Positions 1 to 14,100 of a DNA stretch of 64,000 nucleotides are shown here, in pieces. Positions within the stretch are counted from its first letter, which is position 1. Each line of letters begins with the position of its first letter. The notes beneath the pieces are model-generated. The model did not search any database. It saw only the letters and a list, made by a program, of their open reading frames with translations, and was not told the DNA's origin. The position numbers were made by a program, and so were the translations under genes. Source of the stretch: Bedellia somnulentella (lineage: Eukaryota; Arthropoda; Insecta; Lepidoptera; Bedelliidae); contig OY755171.1 of assembly GCA_963576735.1 (NCBI GenBank), positions 19,070,182-19,134,181 of the forward strand, written 5' to 3'.

Positions 1-1790
1 CTGTTGGTGTCATTAACAGTTATTTGTACCGCTCTGAGTTTTAACATGTTTACTATCCAGCCCCGCAGTGTGGGATTAACATGAAAATTTTTCCAGGACT
101 CTATTGATACTTGGGATATTAGTTTTATCGAAGGCACCTTCAATGTCTATGAAGGTGCATAATGAGGACATTTTAGTGCTGAGAGCACACTCAATTTTGG
201 AAACAACTCTGTGAAGAGCTGTTTCGGTTGATTTGTCCTTCGTGTAGGCATGCTGATGAGTATGTAGGGGCTTTTTTGTTAATATCTCCTCTCTTATGAA
301 CCTGTCACAGAGTCTCTAGTGTTTTTAAGAGAAAAGAAGTTAGGCTAATGGGTCTAAAGGATTTGGGGTCTGTATAGTCAGATTTTCCAGGTTTGGGAAT
401 GAAGGTCACTTTAACCTCCCGCCATGGTAGGGGGGTATATCTGTGCGCCATGCACGATTGGTAAAGTTTCACCAACCACGGGGTGATGATATCTCTGGCC
501 CACTGTAGTAGTGCCGGAATTATACCGTCAAGACCCGGCGATTTGAAGGGGTTGAAGGTTTTTATTGCCCATTCAACTCTATCTAGTGTGACTATCTTTT
601 CAGATTGGGATACATCTATGTTCGTGGGGCTGCTGATTGGTTCCTCAGGCCAGGACACTTCATCAGTGTGACGGCAGTCTGGGAAGACGCATTCCAGTAG
701 CAATTTGTGTGTTTCTGTATGTGTGGTAGTGTATGTTCCGTCTGGTTTTTTTAGCGGCCCTACGGTGAGATTATTATCTGTAGCCAGGAGTTTTCTGATT
801 CTCTCCGCCTTATTGTTAGATTCTATTGATTCGCAGTATTTCCGCCAAGCTTTCCTTCTGCGTGATCTAGTAAGTTTTTTGTATTTTCTTAGGAATAGTT
901 TGTATTCGACATGATAGTCCAGTGGGTAGAACACCCGCCCGAAAACAGAAGGGCGTGAGTTCCAATCCTGGGACGGGCCTACACCAATTTGTCTTTTTTA
1001 AAGTCATATGTGTGGTTAATTTATCATGGTTGCTAACGGTGAGGGAAAACATCGTGAGGAAACCCACATGGCTGAGTTGTACTTAGTCATGTGACAGTGT
1101 ATTCGTACAAAACGGCGATAGGCCTGCCCCCTATCACGTGAGTACACTGTCTAAGCAAAACGTGGGTACCTTCTCTGGAAACTAGATGGCGCTTGCCATG
1201 TGAGTTCAGGAGTATTGGTACCTCTGCCAACCCCTTCGGGGATAAACGGCGTGAACGGTTATGTTATGTTATGAACGGTTATGTAGTTTGTATTCCTCCC
1301 AGTCATCTGGTTTTCTGGAGTTTTTGGCTTTGTTAAAGAGATTACGGAGTTCACCGCGCATAGATTCGAGTTCCCCATCCCACCATCTACCAGACTCTTT
1401 TCCTGGAGTTGTGGGTTTCCTAAGGGGGCAGGACGCCTCGTAAGATTTGGTGATAGCATCAGTGAGAAATTTAACATTGTCTTCTATCGCTACTGTACTA
1501 TCTAGATTTGGCGCGGTTGCGGAGGTTAACTCGTCCCTCAGTAATGTACGATATTTCAGGACATTCGTTGTCCGTGGGTTACGTTTAGGTGGCTGTTTGG
1601 GAAATTGTTTAGATAGATCGAAACAGATTCGCCTATGGTCGGAGCAACTTACATCTTGAGACACATGCCAATTCGTTACAAGATGAGAAGCTCCCCTACT
1701 AACTAAGGTTATATCAACTATTGTTTGCCCTCGGGATGTGACCCATGCTGGTTCGGATCCTACGTTAGCTACATTTAGGTTAGTGGAGAA
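1..1790 (-). mobile_element. Non-LTR retrotransposon (I/R1-like) fragment split by a SINE
   Basis: Read on the minus strand, the end of an AP-endonuclease (SDHRR at about 1640) runs into a linker and reverse transcriptase. 305-895 holds SPGLDGI and FRPISLTSFLLKTLE; after a frameshift, 1-300 continues with FIDIEGAFD. The ORF is cut at 908-1283 by a SINE A insertion whose 12-bp target duplication lies in codons for EYKL. It is truncated by the window edge. Confidence 0.85.
908..1283 (+). mobile_element. SINE A copy 1, inside the LINE
   Basis: tRNA-like head (GATAGTCCAGTGGGTAGAAC, then a GTTCCAATCC B box), the conserved body with CACGTGA, and an ATGTT-type tail. It is flanked by perfect TAGTTTGTATTC at 896-907 and 1284-1295, which defines the element ends. 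Confidence 0.9.
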
Positions 1791-1805
1791 TAAATATGAA
1801 ATATA

Positions 1806-1935
1806 TATACCAACAACCCTTACTTTACCATCTTTTCCCCACTCAACTTTCTAAAAGTGGCTGAGGAATATCTAATTCCTTAGCTCTGGCTACCCCTTCT
1901 CGTGATTTATAGCCGTGAGTATATGTATGTATGTA
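1806..1935 (+). repeat. SINE B, 5'-truncated copy
   Basis: The 3' half of SINE B (CCCCACTCAACTTTC onward) ending GCCGTGAGTATATG and a TATG tail. Confidence 0.8.
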
Positions 1936-2058
1936 TTTTAAATAATCCTTACATGAGGTTTTCATTAACAGAAAACATTCTAGTTAAGAAACAAGTCTAT
2001 GATGCAATGAATGCCTATACAAAAAGCAATTAGTCAATATAAAAATGTATGTTCCTAG

Positions 2059-2186
2059 GCAAGAAACTTGACACCAAATGAAGCAGCTGCTGAGGCTATA
2101 AAACTATTCTACAAAGAAGCTCGTCTGTGTGACAGCCTTCCTACAAAAGTACCTCGAACAGAATCATCACCAGATCCCAGCTCCAG
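2059..2186 (+). CDS. Ube3a: UBE3A exon with second half of the AZUL zinc finger
   Basis: The exon opens in phase 0 after TTCCTAG and reads [18 protein letters not shown] followed by ARLCDS. This matches the C-terminal helix and last zinc-ligand Cys of the AZUL domain, which in UBE3A docks on the proteasome subunit PSMD4/Rpn10. The first zinc ligands must lie on an exon upstream of the window. It ends in phase 2 at a GTATGT donor. Confidence 0.85.
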
Positions 2187-5100
2187 GTATGTCAATTTTT
2201 AAATCAAACTGGCTTTATAAAACTTGTTTCTAGAGCCATTTTACAAAGAGAACCAAACCACCGCGTGGCCTCTCATCCTAGGATAGAGAGGTCAAAACAA
2301 TTTAATATAGAGATCCTAGAAGACTCTTGTAGATAAGAGGGTTTGAGTTATCAATCACAAAATAGTTCAGGAATCTTACATAACATAACATAACATAAAC
2401 GTTCACGCCGAATATCCCCGAGGGGGTTGGCAGAGGTACTAATACTTCTGAACATCACGTGACTTTGTCACCTGGTGTTCAGAGTACCCACGTTTTGCAT
2501 GGACAGTGTACTCACGTGATAGGGGGCAGGCCTATCGCCGTTTCATACGAATACACTGTCACATGACTAAGTACAACTCAGCCATGTGGGTTTCCTCACG
2601 ATGTTTTCCCTCACCGTTAACAAACATGATAAATAAACCACACTTATGTCTTTAGAAAAGACAAATTGGTGTAGGCCCGACCCGGGATTTGAACACTAAT
2701 CGCTTGCACGTCAACCGGTGTTCTACCCACTGAGCTATCACGTCGTCATCAGGAATCTTGTATTGAAATATAATCAATAAATCTGTACTTTTGTTCTTTT
2801 CCCTTTTAAATTATTCATATGGAATCGTCTTATTCTGACCTCCATAAATCTTAAAAGTTAATAAGGTAAATGTAAATAATCAAATGTCTGACTTTTTACA
2901 GCACATCAAATGACCAAAAATCAAGTAATAATGAAAAGTCTGAGCTGGCAGGATCAAGCGGTTCCGAGTCAGATAAAACAACAAAAATAAACACTAGTCA
3001 AAACTTATCTCACATAAATGAGGAAATAACAAGTCATAATAGTAAGTAAACAATACTACATTTTTAATTACTCATACTGATGGAATGCATGTATGAAATA
3101 AAAAGTGTTTCCTGCGTATGTTCCTGAAGGTGGCAGAATCCTATTTTCTTTCCATTTTGTTTATAACATTGATACATGGATAAGATGTTGGTGATTATTT
3201 CATGGTATTATATGTGCTGTTATAGAATCTCGGATGACAACCATTTTGCAAGGTAGATTCTAACGTAATAAAAACAAACCTATGTTTTCATTATTTTCAA
3301 CAAATTGAGAACTATATTGTTTTGAAGACTCACGAAAACAGATTAGAATCTTCTTACCTCGGTACGGAATTTATTGTAAACGATCTATTATTTACTTTAG
3401 CAAATATTGTTAATGAAATACCTCATTAGCTAAATGATCAGAATTGCTCTTAACAAGTTCAGTTAAATTCATTAAGTGTATTGATGGCACAACAAGTTGA
3501 CCTGTATTGTGGTAAAAATGGATTTGCTAGAGTTGTATGTACCAATATCTGTTATAAGGAAACTAGAAGATTTAATGCATCTTTTGTTAGATGGTGCCCC
3601 GTTAACTGAAGAAAGAATATGTCAGCTTTGCGAAGATTGCTTAGCTACGAATGTGGCTCAGCCTTTAATAAGGGCTTTGGGCGAAGCATTCACACAGCCG
3701 GCTATCTTGTCCAAATGTTTCCAAGGAACTATGCGGCAAAACGATGAAACTAAGTCAAGTAAGTATTTGTCATAATTATATTTTATTAGATAAAAAGATA
3801 TCGTTCATAATTCACGCCGCCTCCCTCCTATGTGATAAGGGGCAGGCATATTGATACATTAACCTCTTAAGGCCCAGATTTTGAAATGCCTCGTAGGAGT
3901 TGAGACCCACGGTACAAAATTATGCACAAAATAAATATTGGCTGTCAGGCCCAGACTTATTTTGCCTTGTAACTTTGAAATTCGAAAAGTTATTTTAAAT
4001 CTTTTTGTTCATGAAAACCTATGAATGATTAAGTAGTGTTTGCGTTTCCTACCTCCGAATTTTTAACTAATTCGGAAGGCCACTTGTCTACCTTTTCAGA
4101 TAGAATGCAAATGTTGAAAACGCCTAACTATCACATAATTTAAATCTTTCTGTGCATGAAAACCTCATGTGGGGATTATTACTAATCAAAGAATAAATAA
4201 AGGAAAGAAAAATTTCGACACAGGCGGGAATCGAACCCGCGACCTCGGGTATACGCCCCGACGCTCTGCCAACTGAGCCACCGTGTCAATTGGCTGCCAG
4301 TGCGAAATTCTTCTATCCTTTATTTCTTTTACACGTTTAAGTAGTGTTTGCGTTTCCTACCTCCGAATTTTTAACTAATTCGGAAGGCCACTTGTCTACC
4401 TTTTCAGATAGAATGCAAATGTTGAAAACGCCTAACTATCACATAATTTAAATCTTTCTGTTCATGAAAACCTCATGTGGGGATTATTACTAATAATCAA
4501 AGAATAAATAAAGGAAAGAAAAATTTCGACACAGGCGGGAATCGAACCCGCGACCTCGGGTATACGCCCCGACGCTCTCTCCCGACGGGTTCGATTCCCG
4601 CCTGTGTCGAAATTTTTCTTTCCTTTATTTATTCTTTGATTTATTAGTAATTCGAAAAGTTTTAGGTGGGATATTATTTTTGTATGGGTAGACCATATGT
4701 AAAGGATATGATGGTAAGAAAGAAACCACCCTATAATTTGTTCAAAATTTTGAACCCGCGAAGATTAAAAATTTATACGCGGCATATTTCAAAAATGGTA
4801 TGTACAAATAAATGTACCACGGGTGTTTATTACTATGAGTCGAGCTTGAATGCTGGGCCTGACAAGGGAACTTTATTTTGTACAAAATTTTGTACAAGGG
4901 GCCCTAGGAGGTTATTGTAGGAATAAGAACAACTCAGCGTGTGGGTTTTTCCTGTTGATTTTTGCATCGTTGACTTATTGGTTAAAGTTGGTTTTATGTG
5001 AAAATAACATGTAATAAATATTTTTATATTTTTAATCTAATTTATAAACGATGAACTTTTTTTAATCTTCAGCAACTCTGATTTGCATTTGGTTTTTTTT

Positions 5101-8100
5101 TCTAAAAAAATAAATTTCACCTGGCTAGTGAGTTGAAGCCAGCAAAAATATAATTATAATGTAAGTTCATCTATAGTATTGATATATTTATATTTATGTG
5201 CTAATGGTATACTGATATTGCGTTAAATAAAAATGTGAAAACCTTATAAAACCTAGCGCGTTAATAATAGGCATACATACATACATTACATACATACATA
5301 TATTCACGGCTATAATTTTTGATTTTAAAAAAATAATTATAAGGGGTAGCCAGAGCTAAGGAATTAGAAATTCCTCAGCCACTTTTGGAAAGTTGAGTGG
5401 GGAAAAGATGGTATAATAAAGGTTGTTGGTGATGGGTCTCCAACCGCATCGCCCAATGTTCCCTTAAAAGCCCCAATACCGTTAGCCGCCTCTTACGTAC
5501 ACCCACCGGAAGAAATGGGGTAGTGCTGTTCTAAGCCGGCGCTACACAGCTAGAAAGTCATGATACAGAATTTATAAAGAAACTTAGCTTCCATATTTTT
5601 TGTCAATAAGTCTTTCTTTTCCTGTACTATATTATATAATGTCACTTAAAACAGTTTCCCCCATCGTTGAAGTTTTTCAAAAGATGAGATTTCTTGTAAC
5701 TATTTTTTGCATAGTACAGGGTTTCCTTTGAAGCTTTCATATTCTTAAAAAACGATTCTTCTAGTATTTTGACCATTTTTAATAACTTAATATTTTTTTC
5801 AGATAATGAGTCATCAGCAATGTGTTCGTCTAGCGACCCCGACAAGGATGTAGATAGCGTGTCTGGCTTGGGACTCGATCTCGAGTCTTGCAGGAGAGCC
5901 TTTCAACATTTAGCTAAAGTAAGTTCTTTACTGTGTATCGAAAATACTAGTAGTTGTTAGTTATTATTTATGTTATAAGTTTATAACCGATTTATCTACA
6001 GTTTAAACCATATTTTTTTTCAATATACAATAACGAAAATATATGATTATAAATTTGAAAACATGTTCTCTACATAACTATTTTTCGTTAACACAGATCT
6101 GGTATATGGGCATACTGATCTTGGAACAAGAAATTGCAGCTCTTTTAGATAAAGTAAACAGAATTTTCGAGGGTTGGATATTTATTCATAAACATTCTGT
6201 AAATTTTAATTTAGTAATTTGCATTGGGAAAATAATGTGACGTTAAGTACAAAGTTTTTTTAGAGGCAGGCATATCGCCGCCTTGTACGATTACACTGTT
6301 GCATAACTTGACACAACTCAGCCATGTGACCTTTTGACGATGTTTTCTCTCACAAGTTTGATAACGACAAATATGACTTAAGACGACGTGATAGCTCAAT
6401 GGGTAGAACACCGGTTATCGTGCAAACGACTAGTGTTCGAATCCCGGGTCGGGCCTACACCAATTTGTCTTTTCTAAAGTCATATGTGTGGTTAATTTAT
6501 CATGGTTGTTAACGGTGAGGGAAAACATCGTGAGGAAACCCACATGGCTGAGTTGTACTTAGTCATGTGACAGTGTATTCGTACAAAACGGCGATAGGCC
6601 TGCCCCCTATCACGTGAGTACACTGTCCATGCAAAACGTGAGTACTCTGAACACCAGGTGACAAAGTCACGTGATGTTCAGAAGTATTAGTACCTCTGCC
6701 AACCCCTTCGGAGATATTCGGCGTGAACGTTTATGTTATGTTATGACTTAAGAAAAAAGTTGCTTGTGCAGACCCGACTCAGGATGCAAGCCCACGTCTC
6801 TAAAATCTTCCCACTGAGCCATAAAAAAATTGAGTCTAATACATAATTTTTTGTCCCCAGGTGCCAATAGAGCAATACAGCTCAGCACTAGTGACATCCC
6901 TAACAACATTGGCAGACAATTTGAAGCTAGATCTCCGGATAACGAAGAAGCTGAGTTTGGAAGATGTGGTCAACTGTTTCGTGATAGTATTCAAGTTGCC
7001 AGAACTCGGGTGTAGCGAGTACTTTGATGTCGCCTTACCCGCTTTGTGTCGGGCCGCCAGCTTTCTACCTGTGCAAGGTGAGATTTTTAATAATAATAAA
7101 TAACTTACTAATAATAAATAACTTTATAATTTTAATATAAATAACTTTATAATTTTAATATAAATAACTTTATTGAAAAAAAGGTACACAAATTGAGTTT
7201 CGTACTGCCTAATAATAAGGCAAAGCTCTGTAAACTTAGGATAAGAAGGCTCAACGCATAAAGTTGATTCACAAAAGTTTCAGCTTCTTAAAAAATATGT
7301 TTATAAACTAGGAGTAACAAAATAAAAAGATATATAATATGGGTGTGAATCCCGAGAGGAGGTAGCCAGAGCCAAGGAATTAGAAATTCCCCAGCCACTT
7401 TTGGAAAGTTGAGTAAGGAAAAGATGGAAAAAAAAGGTTGTTGGTGATGGGTCTCCAACCGCATCGCCCAAAAAAGCCCTTATATCCCTTAAGCCCTAAT
7501 ACCGTTAGTCGCCTCCTAAGTACACCCATCGGAAGAACTGTGGTAGTGCTATTCTAAGCTGACACTTCACAGCTAGTAATAAAATAAAACCGTTTAATAC
7601 ATGCCAGACGAAAGCTAACTGCAGTATTGTTAAGGAGCGCACTTTTTGTCGTGGGTTTGAATGAAAGTCATCATAATATAAATATGTGATAAAAAGTTAA
7701 ATATGGTATTTGAATAGGACTCATCTTTTCTCGAATATAATCTTTAATTTCATAATGATATTGTAATTTGACTAATAATATGAAACATAAATAGCTTGGA
7801 GGTACTATTATTTTACTTACATTTAATATACGTTAGAGTATAGGTATAGACGGGATGGCCCCTGGGCCAGCTGTATGCCGCTAATATAATTATTTTCTGA
7901 GGGTATGCCACATACTAAAATTACACATACATAAATATACTCATGACTATAAATCCCAAGAAAGGGTTGCCAGAGCTAAGGAATTAGAAATTCCTCAGCC
8001 ACTTTTGGAAGTTGAGTGGGGAAAAGATGGTAAGAATAAAGGTTTTTAGTGATGGGTCTCCAACCGCATCGCCCAAAAATCCAATAAAAAGCCCCAATAC

Positions 8101-11100
8101 CCTTAGTCGCCTCTTACGACACCCGTGGGTAGGAAGGGGTAGCGACATTCTAAGCCGGCACTACACGGCATTTTACATTAAAATAAATGATTATTTCATT
8201 TAATATATACATTATACTAAAAACATGTTTGTTACCTCATAAATTTCAGGGCAAGCCAAGCTAGCCCGCGCATGGGCTCAAGACCGGACCAATCTGCGTC
8301 ACATATTGGAAACGTTACAACAACTCATCACTCTACGGGTCATCTCTACCAACTACACCAGGGTGTATACTCTACATGACGACGACACGCTTACTACTGC
8401 GACTAAACTGCTTAAAGTAAGTTAATATCATGTATTCATTAATATATTAATATAACGGAAACGTTACAACAACTCATCACTCTACGGGTCATCTCTACCA
8501 ACTACACCAGGGTGTATACTCTACATGACGACGACACGCTTACTACTGCGACTAAACTGCTTAAAGTAAGTTAATATCATGTATTCATTAATACATTAAT
8601 ATAACGGAAACGTTACAACAACTCATCACTCTACGGGTCATCTCTACCAACTACTCCAGGGTGTATACTCTACATGACGACGACACGCTTACTACTGCGA
8701 CTAAACTGCTTAAAGTAAGTTTATATCATAATATGCTATTGTTGGTTTTTAAAGTTAATAACGCGAATTTTAGTGAAAAAAAGTTAAAATTTATAATAAC
8801 ATAACATTACATAAACATAAACATAATACAATATTACATAATAATACATACATTATATAATACATACAACATAATAACATAACACAAACGTTCACGCCGA
8901 ATATCCCCGAAGGGGTTGGCAGAGGTACTAATACTTCTGAACATCACGTGACTTAGTCACCCGGTGTTCAGAGTACCCACGTTTTGCATGGACAGTGTAC
9001 TCACGTGATAGGGGGCAGGCCTATCGCCGTTTTGTACGAATACACTGTCACATGACTAAGTACAACTCAGCCATGTGGGTTTCCTCACGATGTTTTCCCT
9101 CACCGTTAACAACCATGCTAAATTAACCACACATATGTCTTTAGAAAAGACAAATTAGTGTAGGCCCGACCCGGGATTTGAACACTAGTCGCTTACACGT
9201 TAACCGGTGTTCTACCCATTGAGCTATCACGTCGTCACGTTAAAATTTATGTTTTTCCAAAATAAAGTAACAATTAACATACTTACGCTATGGTATTATT
9301 GCGTAATTATTTGTGGTCTGCCAACCCGCAATTGACCAGCGTGGTGGACTAACGCCAAATCACCCTATTTGGGTAGGCTCGAGCCCCATGGTGGGGACAT
9401 ATATGGGCTGTGAGGAATAACGATAGGAACAAAAACACGCCTTCAAAATAATGAGTCAAATATGTTTACTGAAAGTAAGTTATCACCAAACATTCTTATG
9501 CTCGTGTTTGATATTATTGTTGGTGTTTAAGGATAATATTTAATTGAAGAAGAAGAAAAAAAAAAGAATTAATTGGCAATAAAATAATAATTGGTACAAA
9601 AGTTAGGTGAATAACTAGTTTAGCAGAATCGGTTCTGGCTCAGCATAAGTGCCTAAAAAAGTTTAAATGTTTTTTTTGTTTAAAATCTCGTCAACATTAC
9701 CAACCCAATTGTATCATGTTTGAAAATATGTTTTGAAGTTCAAATAAGTAAAAAAAATAATTAAACATTTTGCAAAAACCAATAAATCCTACAAAATTGT
9801 AACACAAGTCAAATTAATTTCAATCATTTCTGACACATTAAATGTCAAATAACCAAATAAGAATGATAAAAAAACATTATCTATTATTTATTTCTTTAAG
9901 CACTTTATTGCATACAAAAACACAACATAAAAACAGTATTTTAAAATTATAAAACAGTACATACATACATACATATACACACGGCTATAAATCCCTTGAA
10001 GGGAAGCCAGTGGTATGGAATTAGAAAATCCTCAGCCACTTGTGGAAGTTGCGTGGGGAAAAGATGGCGAAAGTAAGGTTGTTGGTGATGGGTCTCCAAC
10101 CGCATCGCCCCAAAATCCCTTTAAAGCCCCAATACCGTTAGTCGCCTCTTACACTCACCGGATCTGGTAGTGCTATTCTAAGCAGACATTTCACAGCTTT
10201 ACTCTTTTTTTTCCCCACGGCTAATATTCCCCCCCCCACAGATAGTGTACTACGCGAACATGGTGGCGGGCACCGTGGAGGCGGGCGCGGGCCGCGAGCC
10301 GGCCGTGGTGCTGGCCAGCCCGCTGGACCCGCTGGGGGACGCGCTGGACCACCTCTACCCCCTCAACAAGAACACCAGGTCGCCGCCGCCGCCGGATCCG
10401 CTGTGTGAGTTACGCTTTTTTTTTAAAAAGTACAAAAAACTTATAAAGCAGGAAAAAACACGTAAACACAATTGTAAGTGGAAGTAAGAAAAATGTCACG
10501 AAAAAAAATGAAAGCAATGTAACACAAAAGATATTATAAAGCAAAACTCACAAAAAAGTGAAATATCCAAAAAATAATAGTAATATAGCAGGTATAGACC
10601 ACCTCTACCCCCTCAACCAGAACACCCGGTTGCCGCCGCCCGACCCGCTGTGTGAGTTATACAAGTATCAGTTGTATATTGTAAAAGAGAATAAACCTTA
10701 TAAAGAAAAAAACATATTAAAAAAAATATATTTAGAAATAAGAAAAAAAACATGAAAAAGTAAATTAAAAAACAATGTAAAACAAAATATATTATAGATC
10801 AAAACTCACAAAAGAATGAAATATAAAAATAATAATTGTAATATAGCAGGCATAGACCAGCACAGACCATAGTACAGACCACCAGGTACACATACATACA
10901 TATACTCACGACTGAAAGGGTAAGCCAGAGAAAAGGGTGGTACGCAGAATAACTTAAACTGCTACTTGTCGTCGTTGTGGTCGTGGGTTCGATTCCCGCT
11001 GGTGTCGAAATTTTTCTTTCCTTTAATAACATCTTTTATTTATGAGTAATAATCCCCACATGAGGAATTCATGTCAAAAAACATTAAATTATTTTTTAAT

Positions 11101-14100
11101 CTGACTATGAAATATGCTGTGTGTTACTCAAGCAGGAAACATAATCTGTAAATTTCCAATACATGAATCAACATAAATACATACATATACTCACGGCTAT
11201 AAATCCCTTAAAGGGATAGCCAGAGCTGAGAAATTAGAAATTCCTGAGCCACTTTTGGAAGTTGACTGGGGAAAAGATGGTACAATAAAGGTTGTTGATG
11301 GGTCTGCAAACGCATCGCCCAAAAAACCCTTAAAAAGCCCCAATTCCGTTAGTCGTCTCTTAAGTTCACTCACCGGAAGAAATGGGGTAGTGCTATTCTA
11401 AGCCGACACTACACATGATCATCATGAATCAACATGATCATAATATTATTTTTTTTGTTTCAGCTGTCGAATTAGGAGTAAATGTGTTGGACGCTAGAAA
11501 GCCATATTTACCATTTGAAGATTTTTATAACGAAGTGCTAAGTGATACCATAGAAATGGATAAAGATTTCGCTAACTATAAAACTGAAATTAGTAATGGT
11601 AAGTTGTTTCTTTGTTTGTAAGTTGCTATGTACTTCATACATACATATACATACATATACTCACGCCATTAGTTCCCATTGGGGAAGGCAGAGACTATTG
11701 ATCGCCACTTCGTACGATCCTGACAATCCTCTCTAGCTTCGTTTACAACCATCAATCTTTTCATACATGCTCTTTTATTCTTCATACTTCGGACGCCAGC
11801 ATTTTTGAGCACACCCTCAATTTGGTCCAAGTGTGTTCTCCGTGGTCGTCCTCTACTAACATTACCATCCACACTAGCTCTATAGATCCCTTTTACCAAT
11901 TGCTATGTACTTCAATTGTATAGAAAAATTTTTGCAACCATTCAGCTTCGGAATTTAAAGAAGTGATTTTAGAATTTTAAGGATTTGAACTGCAAAAATA
12001 ATAACTAACTCGAAATTCTACAATATCTTGTCTTTCTTCTAAAATGTGAAAATCAGTCATTTGCCAGTCAAATTTGATAAGTAAAAAGTGTATAGTGAAT
12101 TTATAGAAAAAACTACTCTTGGGTGTTGTTTAGAAGTGGAACTATTTTCTTATTTCGTTTTGATGAAAAAAAACTTTTAATCTTAACCCACATTTCAATA
12201 TTCATATGTGAATAATAATACCCTGATTTTATTTTACTACAATTTAGCTATTCGATTTGCAATATGTGACACCTAATAACATTTTTCTTCTTTCTTTCTA
12301 TCTTTTATATTTGTTAATTTCTTTAGCTTAAGTTTCCATTGCTATACATATATAACAGTTTTATTATTTTACGACATATTGTACAACGCTGCAATAAATT
12401 AATTTTTTACAACATTTTATGAGTCTTGATAAGTTTGTCCCAGATTGTTCTCACAACTCACACTTTCCGAACTGTAGGGCAAGCACGAGCACTATTTTAT
12501 CGACACGATAACGGTTAGAATGAGATGGCAGTATACGATACTAAGTAAGTGCGTAAGAGATGGCTGCTTTATCGCACGCGATAACTAGTTTAATCACCGC
12601 TAGTGCTTGCCTTCTACAACCAGCAACAAACCTATCCCTCAAAAACCTGTTTCTCCTCAGGCAAGAAGTTCTCGTTCCTCTTTTACCCGTTTATCCTGAC
12701 GGCGGCAAAGAAATCTCTAGGGCTGTACTACGAGAACCGGATCCGAATGTACTCGGAACGGCGAGTGTCTCTGTTACACGCGGTAGTAGGAGCCGCTCCG
12801 CCCATGCCGTTCCTCAGACTGAAAGTACGCCGGACGCATCTTATAGACGATGCGCTCGTTGAGGTAACTATATACACATACATACATACATATACTCACG
12901 GCTATAGATCCCTAGAAGGGGTAGCCACAGCTTAGAAATAAAAAATTCCTCAGCCACTTTTGGAAATTTTAGTGGGGAAAAGATGGTAATATAAAGGTTG
13001 TTGGTAATGGGTCTCCGAACGCATCGCCCAAAAATCCTTTAAAAGCCCCAATACCGTTAGTCGCCCCTCACGTACACCCACCGGAAGAAATGAGGTAGTG
13101 ATATTCTAAGTTCGTAACTATATAGTGTGTAGATATAGTACTAAGGTGCGGCGAACCCATCTTATAGATTATGCGCTTGTTTATGTAATTATATGGTGGT
13201 GTTATTGTTTAAATGTGAAGGTGTACTTGTAACTTCGATTAGGATTGGATTGAGATGACTCCGTGCTAGCCGTCGCCCCCGGCTACTATCACGGTAGTAG
13301 CTGTTAGTCTGCCAAGCTGCTTTTGGCTAGTGTGGTGGACTGTGGTTAAATCTCCTATTCAGGGTAGAATCGAGATCCTTACATACATATATACATATAC
13401 TCACGGCTATAAATCCCTAGAAGGGGTAGCCGAAGCTAAGGAATTAAAAATTCCTCAGCCACTTTTGGATTGTTTAGTGGGGAAAAGATGGTAAAATAAA
13501 GGTTGTTGGTGATGGGTCTCCAACCGCAACGCCCAAAAATCCCTTAAAAGCCCCAATACCGTTAGTCGCCTCTTACATACACCCACCGGAAGAAATGGGG
13601 TAGTGCTATTCTAAGCCGATACTACACAGCAAAATCTGGATCGAAAAAAATCGAGATCCTTGTGGGTCATATATGTGATGTGATGTTTGATGTTATGTAG
13701 GACGCGATCTCTCATGCGCACTAGAAACATTTCTCTCATACTCTATAATTTAATATCTTATTCTTAGTCTAAATACAAATCGTAAGTCGTTACACACACA
13801 CAGCAGGGTGTACCTATCTTGTATGTATCTTTCCTGTTCCTACATGTACGTTAATATATTCTACATCGTGCAATCAACGAATTTCACATTCTAAGTATGA
13901 ATAAATACAAATTATAAATTAACATACATACATACATATACTCACGGCTATAAATCCCTTAACGGGGTAGCCAGAGCTTTGGAATGAGAAATTGGGGAAA
14001 AGATGATAATAATAAATTTTTTTGGTGACGGGTTTCCAACCACATCGCCCAAAAATCACTTAAAAAGCCCCTAAAACCTTAATCGCCTCTTACGATCACC

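Noticed and set aside
4217..4287. Genuine tRNA gene (Tyr-like anticodon GTA)
   Set aside because: The block is repeated with its flanks at several places, the anticodon loop lacks U33, and some copies have broken stems; it is part of a repeat family.
8457..8714. Two additional UBE3A exons
   Set aside because: The copies lack acceptors and would shift frame; only donors are duplicated.
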